A stretch of DNA of 64,000 nucleotides from Trametes villosa (taxonomy: Eukaryota; Basidiomycota; Agaricomycetes; Polyporales; Polyporaceae), in NCBI GenBank assembly GCA_002964805.2, contig PUDQ02000101.1, forward strand, positions 1 to 64,000. The letters are read 5' to 3'. Positions 56,475-64,000 of the stretch are shown in pieces. Position 1 is the stretch's first letter, and every line of letters begins with the position of its first letter. A program made the translations under genes and the position numbers. The notes beneath the pieces were generated by a model, which was given only the letters and a program-made list of their open reading frames with translations, was not told the DNA's origin and did no database searches.

Positions 56475-58089
56475 ATGTCTGTCGTTGCATACCTTAAGCC
56501 CGCGTGAGTATCAGGGACGCTCCTTCACTTCTTTGCCGCCCGCTCAACCTTTGAGTAGCTTGGCGGAAAAAGCGTTAACCGGGGGCATGATCGGTGCGTT
56601 ATACTGTATGTCAAGCGAACCGCGTGTCTTACAATGTTATATAGCGCTCTTGCTGTATGATATACTCCTAACCTTCGACCGGGAGGTTAGCCTGTTCTGG
56701 GGAGTACCCTTCACGCGGAGCACGGCTCTCTTCCTGTTCAATCGCTATGGTTCATTGGTCAAGTACCCGGTCACTTTGACCACCTATGTCCCCGTTTCGC
56801 AGGAGGTACGTCGTGGCTTTCATACTCACTGTAGCGGATGCAATCTGACAGTCCTCCGTCCTGGCAGAGGTATGTCCCGGGTCGAAGGGAGCAAGCTTGC
56901 TGAATCCGACATGGACGTTCTCAAAGCTGCGTCACGCTAATTCGCACGGGGGAAGTGTTGGAGATTCTTCCATACTTCACATGGGCTGGTATGTGAGCCT
57001 GTCTCGATATCGCTATCGCTGACATTGTGTATGAGCGCAGCATTCTCCATGATGCGCGTTCATGGGCTGACCGGAGGTAACTGGCGCGCATCCTTGCTCG
57101 TCTTCGCACTCCTGTGCGTCCCGATCGGAACGAACATCGCACGTGCATCCCTTCTTGTGATGAAGCTCGAGACATTGACTGGCTGCATCTTGTAGTACTT
57201 CTTCGTCTTGTCGATCCCCGACAGTCTTCCTCCGCCTGTCTTTTGTATCTACACTGCCGACATACCCATGCCGCTCGACATCCTGTGAGTTTCTCCCGCG
57301 GGGCGTTCATGCAGAACGGCGCCGGATGACGCTCAACTTGGTTCTTCCCCGTGTATGATAGATGTGAGTCGCGCCCGCTCTTCGCATAGCCCCGGCGCGT
57401 TAATGATAGCTTCCAGTGACTGTTTTCACACGTGTCTCGGCGATTACGGGCGACGCGATCGTGGTCATCTTGACGTGGTGGAGGACATACCGCGGGTGGA
57501 GGGCGGCGGTCGCCGCGAACATGCGCACCTCACTTGCGCAGATGCTCATTCGGGATGGTGCGCCATAGTCGAATATCTCCGTGACCCTGTGTCTCCGCTG
57601 ACATGGGCGATCGTGGCACCCAGGCTCCATATACTTTGTGTAGGCCCAGCGCGCGCAGTGCCGTCCTACTTCTGCCGGACTGAAGTTCTGTGCAGGATCC
57701 TGCTCACGCTCAACATACTGCACGCTGTATCCGCGCTCACGACAGCGTTCATTGGGAGCATCGCTTACATTGAAGAGCCGTGAGTGGAATACTCTCTATG
57801 CTCTTTGTCTCTTATTGACAGTATCGCTGACGCAAACTCGCCGGGCGCGGCCAGGCTAACCGTGGTCATCGTCTCCCGGATGATGCTCAACCTGCGTGAA
57901 GTGGACCAGCTCGCTCGTCCTGGAGAAGGCAGTTTGAGGCACTCGGCGCTCGATTTTGGGGGGAAGCTCGAAGAGACGGAGGTTAGCACTGCGGCCCCCG
58001 ACATGGAAGAGGGCTTCTCGAAGGCGCGGGGTGTAGGGGGAGACGCGCCCATGCACATGTCGTCGACATCCGCGTTCGTTTGTTCATAG
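56475..58089 (+). CDS. DUF6533 seven-helix membrane protein, copy B
   Basis: Starts MSVVAYLKPA, then two short exons splice into ALLLYDILLTFDREVSLFW and LFLFNRYGSLVKYPV, the DUF6533 module. Membrane helices follow: SLLVFALLCVPIGTNIA, YFFVLSIPDSLPPPVF, TVFTRVSAITGDAIVVILTW followed by WRTYRGWRAAVAANM, and LLTLNILHAVSALTTAFIGS. The tail is RLTVVIVSRMMLNLREVDQL plus about 70 polar residues; stop at 58087-58089. GT-AG introns are found between modules, though the piece around 57290-57410 is hard to splice cleanly. It is clearly paralogous to copy A over its whole length and lies in the same orientation, 1 kb downstream. Plasma-membrane or endomembrane location is likely; function unknown. Confidence 0.75.
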
Positions 58090-58724
58090 CACGCGCAGCT
58101 TCGTCCGAGCTTACTCCTGGGTGTGATGTACTTCATGGATCTCCTCATGGTCGATGTTAGCGCTTATTCTCGTTGAGGGAATATCAGGCCACGATATATC
58201 TTGGCGAGAGCGAATGATGTTCGAATACTGGAGGTGCCATATCGGGATTGGCGGAAGTAGGGTCGGACGGGCGCCTATGCGACCCGTCGTCTTTGCGGCC
58301 GACGACGACGAGCTCAAGCCCATCCCGAACGCCTTCCGCGCCGTCGGGCGAATTGCGCATCGCACATCGAGCGCGCTGACGAACTGCTTGCCAAGCTGAA
58401 ATCTTACCATGACTGAGGCTCGCGAAGAATCATGGGTCGCGCGAGTGGCAGCTCACTCACTCACTCGTCCGCGCCGGAATTGACGCGGAATGTTATTCCT
58501 TCGACCAAAGCGGAAACTCGTCCATGGTGGGTGTCCCTGTTGGTCTTTCCGCCCCGATTCCGATCCTTCTTGCGCTCTCTGACAGTCATCCCCAGCATGG
58601 GGCCCGGCGGTTTATATACGACGGGCGATGGAGAATACAATTATTGGCTCAAGTTCGCTGTTGAAGCTACCGGGACCCGGCTCCCTCTCTTGTACTGCCT
58701 TACGTCGATTTCTACCGCTTCGAT
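58090..58724. other. intergenic with second copy of the duplicated module
   Basis: 58220-58320 matches 55505-55600. The remainder is the promoter region of the MFS gene; a TATA-like TTTATATACG is at about 58611-58620, roughly 105 bp upstream of its ATG. Confidence 0.5.
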
Positions 58725-61012
58725 ATGGCACCAGCTGAACACAAGGACGCAGCTACGGTAGAGCCCTTCGACGACGCTGCTACGGCGGTCGAGAAACCAG
58801 GAGCGGGCCATGTCGTTCTCCCACCTGGCGCGGACGGTCATGGCCATAACCCCGCCTCACACGATCCTGACCGCCCGGACCTCAGCTTTCCGTTCCAGAC
58901 GACCAACACCGCGCAGGGCGGATTCACCGACGAGTACCGCGTCACCTCGAAGCTCGGATACATCACTGCCGACCTCGCACTCCGTCCGGTTCCTTCGCAC
59001 TACCACAAGCTACCCGCAGTACTCGCAGACCCCGAGAAGGCCCTCCGGCTACAGCAGGTGAAACTCGTTACGTGGTACGAGAACGACCCTGAAGATCCGC
59101 GGAATTGGAAGAATGCGTACAAGTGGTGTGAGTGCTTGATGTGTTGTGCGTTCGTGCTCTTTACGGATTTTTGACATTGCTACTCTACAGATATCACATT
59201 TGTATGCGCACTCTCCGTGGTGTCGATCGCCTTCGCCACCGCTATCATCGCGGGTGACTTCGGCGGCGTCATGGAAGAGTTCCAGGTGTCCGAGGTTGTC
59301 GTCGCTCTCAGTGTCTCCCTCATGATCATTGGCTTCGGTATCGGGCCGCTCATTCTCGCGCCATTGGTATGTCCCCGTAACCGCGTGACAGAGACTCGAG
59401 CTTATGTGCATCGACAGAGCGAGCTACACGGGAGGCGTCCGTTCTGGGTCGCACCCTTCATCGTATACATCAGTAGGTCGTTCTGCGGACATACCCATAC
59501 GCGCCGCTTATCCTCTGCGCAGTCTTCAATATCCCATGCGCGCTCGCGAAGAACATTGGGACGCTACTCGTGTCGCGGTTCCTCTGCGGCCTGTTTGGCT
59601 CGGGGCCGTTCGCGCTTGCAGGAGGCGCGATCGCTGACATTTGGGACAACAATGAGCGCGGGTTTGCGGTTGCACTTTTCGCAGCTGCGCCTTACGGGTT
59701 AGTTGATCCCCTTCACGTTGCGCAGCCCTTTCTAAGATTTATTTGTAGTGGCCCTGTGCTGGGTCCTATCGTCGGCGGCTTCATCGGAGAGACCGTCGGT
59801 TGGCGCTGGATCTTCTGGGTAAGCTGCAGTCCGCCTGCGCAGCGATATCCTCTGAACCCATACGCCCGTCACAGGTCAACATGATCTTCGCCGGCGTCGT
59901 AGCGTGCATGTGCGCCACGATTCCAGAGACATACGCGCCCGCTCTTCTGCTCAAGAGGGCGAAGCGGCTCCGCGCAGAGACAGGCGACCCGCATATCACC
60001 ACTGAGCAAGAGTTGTTCAAGAAGTCGCTGAAAGAGATTGTCATCGAAACCGCCGTCCGTCCATTCGGTCAGTCATGCTGCCCTATCGGTGCAGCTTCAT
60101 TCGCTCATACCGCATCCTGCAGAAATGATCGCGACGGAACCTATCCTGACATTGATGTCGCTATACGCGTCGCTCATCTACGGCCTGCTGGTACGTCCTA
60201 GCTCACGCTCGCTTTCAATCAATGCACTAATCTCGGTGTAGTACGCGTTTTTCTTCAGCTTCCCCATCGTCTTCTCGGAAGGCTATGGGTACAACGACGG
60301 CATCACCGGCCTCATGTTCTGCTCTGTGCTGATCGGCGTCGGGCTTGCTCTGTTCGTCACCCCCCGCCTCGAGAGGGATTACATCCGTCGCGCGAAGGAG
60401 AAGGGTGGGCACGCCGACCCGGAGGATCGTCTCATTGGCATGATGATTGGGTGTTGGTTCATTCCTATCGGTGAGTCTGTCAGTGCGATGTGCTCCTGCC
60501 CGGTCTAACACGACGTCTTAGGTATGTTCATTTTCGGGTGGACGAGCCCACCTACAGTGTCGCCCGGCGGGGGAAACTGGGTTGGTCCCTGCTCTGCGGG
60601 TATTCCCTTCGGCTTCGGAAGTACGCATAACTCCTCCCCTGGCCTTGACGAACTGCTGACTTCTCCGCCTTACAGTGGTCGTTCTGTACTTCTCCGCGAA
60701 CGCGTACATCATCGACGCCTTCCCCGGCTATGTCGCCTCCGCGCTCGCGGCGAAGATCGTCATCCGCTCCGGCCTCGGTGCTGCGACGCCGCTCTTCATC
60801 ACCGCCATGTTCCATAACCTGGGCAACGGCTGGGCGGCGTCCGTCTGGGGCTTCATCTCCCTCGCTCTCGTGAGTACCCTTTCCGCGCTGCGCTGTGGGC
60901 CAGTACGTGCGGACGCTGACATTGCCCGCGTGCGCTGTTGCAGATCCCGATTCCGTTCTGCTTCTACAAGTACGGGAGGGTGATTCGGGGCAAGTCGAAG
61001 CGTGCAGCGTAG
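58725..61012 (+). CDS. MFS transporter, DHA1 drug/polyamine-type
   Basis: At least eight exons; the first is 58725-59127 (residues 1-134, a polar cytosolic N-terminus ending DPEDPRNWKNAYKW, the classic DP.NP..W lead into helix 1 of fungal DHA1 carriers). Helices follow: TFVCALSVVSIAFATAIIAG, VVALSVSLMIIGFGIGPLIL, loop 2-3 SELHGRRPFW (motif A variant), LVSRFLCGLFGSGPFALAGG, GPVLGPIVGGFIGETVGWRW (motif C, antiporter signature), a central loop with ETYAPALLLKRAKRLR, then the second six helices ending ISLALIPIPFCFYKYG and a basic tail (stop 61010-61012). Likely proton-coupled export of drugs or polyamines across the plasma membrane; substrate not deducible. Confidence 0.92.
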
Positions 61013-62890
61013 AGACTCGGTAGCTGAGGTGTTCATTGGATGGAGTTCTGCAAACGAAAACGACATTGTGCGCTATCGCGCATGGCCTTACACTAACCTT
61101 CTCGTCATAATCTTGTACCTAGCTACTACGTCGTATATCATGACCTAATAACGAGTCCACAGCACAGTGTACATCAGACACCCGCTGTTCCTGCGATGTC
61201 CCGGACGCGGACGACCACAACCGCGGTCCAGTGATTGTGCGCGAGTTTGCCTTTATCGACCGCGTTCCCAGAGGGCTTGACAACGCTTGACACTTCTCCC
61301 AACCGCTCCTCAAGGTCAGAACGCAACACGGTGGGAGCGCGCGGCGAGCACAACCCGGCGGCATCGCGCGATTCGGACGCAAATCCGCCCAATCCGTGCA
61401 CCACGTCCGACGCGTCGCACCCAAGCGCACCCGTCGCGAGCGGAAGCTTGGAAGGGCGGCGCGTTCGGTCTGATCGCTATCTGAAACTGCCCAGGCAGAT
61501 GGCTCGATCCCCCCGCTCCGATAGCCTCTGCGCGGCGTCGACGAGGAACGGGGACGCGTCTGATGGCGGCGGCGGGTGCGCCGACATGTGATATCATCGC
61601 TCGCTGCTGGTCGCGCTCGACGCTCGACGCTCGGTGCCGCCGGGAGGGAGGGCCCAGAGCCGAGCCCGAGGGCGGGGACGTGCGCGGCACGGTCGAGGAG
61701 CGGAACTATTTTGCGCGACGGCGCGATGTGAGGAACGTGGACGCGCGGCCCTCGAGCGTCGTCCAATCGCCCCGGGACGCTATGACGCTTGCGCGAGGAG
61801 GAGCACGTCAGCGCCGGAGCGCACCCGCGGCTACGCGCGATGGAAGGCGAGGGATGCGCAGAGAGCGCGTGCCTGGGGGTTCGCGAGCCCACGCGACGCG
61901 TACCACATGCTGCGCGGGTGCAGAGTATGAGGCGCGGAGCCGCGCTGGAAGGTCTATATGACAAGGTTGGGCGAGCGGTGCACGCGATGAAGGACGCGGC
62001 ACCGGATATGTGCGATGCGGCAATGCGGGAGGTGATATGAAGGGCGCGTGGTGGCTGGGTGGCTGGTCCGGGCTCCGATGTGGTTGTGGGCGTGTTTGGC
62101 GAGGGGCGGCACGAGTTGTGTGCGGATGACCTGTCGGACACGAGCCTGTGGGCGTTGCAACCAATGATGGAGACTAGAATTGAGGGTCATAGGCGCGACT
62201 CGGGGTCGGTGTTCGTAAAACACGGATCGCCCCGAAGGAAGTGGAGAGAAGCGAAGGAGCGACTACTGGCAACGAGCATCTTCGGAGGTCCTGTCAAACA
62301 TATCACTGCCACGCGTTGTCTTGTGGTCAGCGTATTTTCGTGAACTTTGACCGGTAGGCATGCGATTGACAGATGCTAGCGTCCAGCCACACCACATCGG
62401 AGAGGCAAGAAAGATCGCGCACACAGCCCGCGAGGGGCGTAGTACTCGTTTGCGATCGAGTGACAATGTCCGGTGCGGCGAGCAGCGAGATGAGCGCGTC
62501 CAGAGCTGCGGTGCGCCGGATGTTCCCGGAGAACCACGGCTGGCTCCTATCTGCGCAGAACATCGATGAGCAGTGTTGGCTGGAACGGGACGCGAGACAG
62601 CTGACCGGTATTGTCGTGTGAACGGTTGCCGAGACTAGTGGACGCGTTGCCGTACCTTTTGTTTGGGGTTCGGAGGACGTCTTCCATCGTTCCGGGATGT
62701 GGACGGTCGGCCACGCGAACGCACTCCGACACGGACGTTCGAGGGTGTATCGCCGATCACGGAACAGCGAAAGTTCGCTGCAACTGCCTTAGGTGCGTCC
62801 ACTTATAGCTCTCTGGTCAAACGGACGTGTAAGTGCGCCGCCAGGCTGGACAGCATGGTGGATTGTTAGGTAGCTAACAGAGTACGGAGT
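61013..62890. other. intergenic, GC-rich, no gene recognised
   Basis: Long overlapping ORFs on both strands (for example minus 61119-62141) are Arg/Ser/Ala/Pro-rich with no domain or splice pattern and are best explained by GC-rich composition. A small gene could be hidden here, but I cannot support one. Confidence 0.45.
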
Positions 62891-64000
62891 CTATACGAGG
62901 AAGTTGCGGCGGATCAGCGCGAAGTCCTCGTCTACCAACGACGTGTGTTTCTTGAGGTACGCTTCTATACCTCCGTGCTCGCGTCGGATCGTGTCCAGAA
63001 CAGCTTGCATGTGCTGCGGCCTGCGCGCGCCAAGGAGACAAGGTCAGTGTCCGTCCCAGTGTGATGCGTGGCAAGACGTACTTGGCGCTGCCCATCCTCT
63101 CCAGCCCGGCCCAGTGCGCGCGGAAGACGGGGTCGTTCCCGAAGCGCACCGTGAGCATCGGCATCACGGGCTGCATGCCGATCCCGGTCAGAGCGTAGTC
63201 TGCGACGATGTCCTCGTCCCGAGCGCCTAGAAGCTACGGCGGCAGTATCAGGACGCCGAGATGGGTAGTGAATGGTTGTAGTACGCACCGTCAGGATAAC
63301 GGCGGAGAAGACGCCTGTCCTATCCTTGCCCGCTACACCCGACGTGTCAATCAGACTGTCTGGAGGCACGGGATGTGAGAACAACGCGTACCGGTACAGT
63401 GCATGAGGCAAGGTTCATCCGGATGATCACGTAGATGCAAGAGGATCTTCTCGAGCGAGGGGCTCCCGCACTCGAGGATCTGGGTGTACATTCTCATGAA
63501 CGCCTAAAACGCGAGTGAGTGACCTGCAGCACTTCCCGCGTGTGTGAGATACCCACCGCTGCTTCGTCGTTCTCAAACTCTTCCAGCCTAGGGGTAACAG
63601 TTATTCAGAAAGCGAGCGTATATGGAACATTGACGCCTCACCTGACGGCCATCTCGGCGGGGTCCCATGCGCCCTGCACGATAGGTGCTCGGATGACTTC
63701 GACGCCCTCAATAGTGTTGTTGGCCGTTTTGTACTTTGCGATCTCCTCATCCACTCTCAGGTCGAACACCTTTCGGATGCCGAGCGCGCGAAGCTGTTCG
63801 ATTCCGCGGTCGGTGATGCGGGCGACCTCCCCGGAGCGGAAGAGGATGCGTGGCTTGACACGGGCGGCGCTGGTAGATACGGGATACTCTGCGCCGAAGT
63901 CGCGCACGTTGAAAACGCCGTCGATTTCGACGAAGGGCGGTGAGGATAGTGCAGTAGCCACGAGAGTAGGGTCCACTTCCGGAAAGGGGTTTAGCTGGAG
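62891..64000 (-). CDS. tyrosine phosphatase family protein (PF13350-type), 5'-partial
   Basis: Runs off the right edge: the frame is open to 64000 and the first in-window codon resembling a start (63976) is GTG. Read on the minus strand: FNVRDFGAEYPV and RILFRSGEVARI (typical N-terminal NLRDLGG...R.LYRSG-like elements), GIRKVFDLRVDEEIAKY, then an exon ending at LMHCT and, after an intron, AGKDRTGVFSAVIL. Spliced, they give HCTAGKDRTG, the CX5R catalytic loop with Cys codon at 63396-63398. The C-terminus reads HGGIEAYLKKHTSLVDEDFA and ends at 62891. Members hydrolyse phosphotyrosine or related phosphoesters. Confidence 0.9.

Noticed and set aside
56249..56476. Minus-strand ORF starting at the CATG shared with the DUF6533 copy B start
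   Set aside because: No family resemblance or continuation by splicing; probably a shadow of the promoter region.
61119..62141. 340-codon minus-strand ORF and overlapping plus-strand ORFs
   Set aside because: Composition-driven in GC-rich DNA; both strands are open at once and no motif was recognised.
1..64000. CRISPR array, rRNA genes, TET/JBP oxygenase gene
   Set aside because: Looked for and not seen; the organism is a fungus, and no regularly spaced repeats, rRNA stretches or TET/JBP iron-binding motifs were found.

Overview
The window is nuclear DNA of a basidiomycete fungus, most likely an Agaricomycete (perhaps Polyporales; I cannot place it further). The signs are GC-rich genes broken by many 50-70 bp GT-AG introns, Plavaka and KDZ transposases, DUF6533 membrane proteins and HeLo-like/kinase-like proteins, all typical of that group. 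Exon structures were read by hand; for most multi-exon genes every listed exon was checked to keep reading phase.

Left third (1-26.5 kb), a transposon-rich block. A nearly complete Ty3/gypsy chromovirus (Gag, Pol with protease-RT-RNase H-integrase-chromodomain, an extra third ORF, 3' LTR) fills 1-7303 and sits directly against the 3' half of a Plavaka/CACTA transposase (7348-9049), so it is probably a nested insertion. A spliced 803-residue unknown protein follows (9265-12032), then an unknown minus-strand gene (12621-14217) with a short palindromic repeat in an intron, and a GC-rich minisatellite. An apparently intact KDZ transposase (15573-19202, minus) is followed by three genes of accessory character: a small basic protein, a protein ending in an RNase H1-N/viroplasmin-like domain, and a protein with a degenerate homeodomain-like helix.

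Middle (26.6-51.5 kb). Two genes with HeLo-like helical N-termini followed by degenerate kinase folds (26608-28481 minus; 46026-49575 plus) flank a housekeeping block: an NAD(P)-binding protein, ATP synthase subunit J (ATP18) divergent from VPS11, an NmrA-like protein and cohesin SMC1. SMC1 has 20 exons and an exceptional 1.9 kb first intron containing a repeat-rich insertion. A flavohemoglobin (nitric oxide dioxygenase) follows.

Right end (52-64 kb). A PaaI-type hotdog thioesterase lies next to two tandem DUF6533 seven-helix membrane proteins. A decayed copy of the thioesterase 3' end lies between those two genes, which shows that a segment of about 2.7-2.9 kb was duplicated. An MFS drug/polyamine-type transporter and a tyrosine phosphatase running off the right edge complete the window.

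Most noteworthy: the two HeLo-like plus pseudokinase proteins, which match the layout of animal and plant MLKL; the KDZ transposase with its possible cargo; the third ORF and clustered TGACTCA sites of the gypsy element; the insertion in the SMC1 intron; and the thioesterase/DUF6533 segmental duplication. No CRISPR array, rRNA or convincing tRNA was seen.
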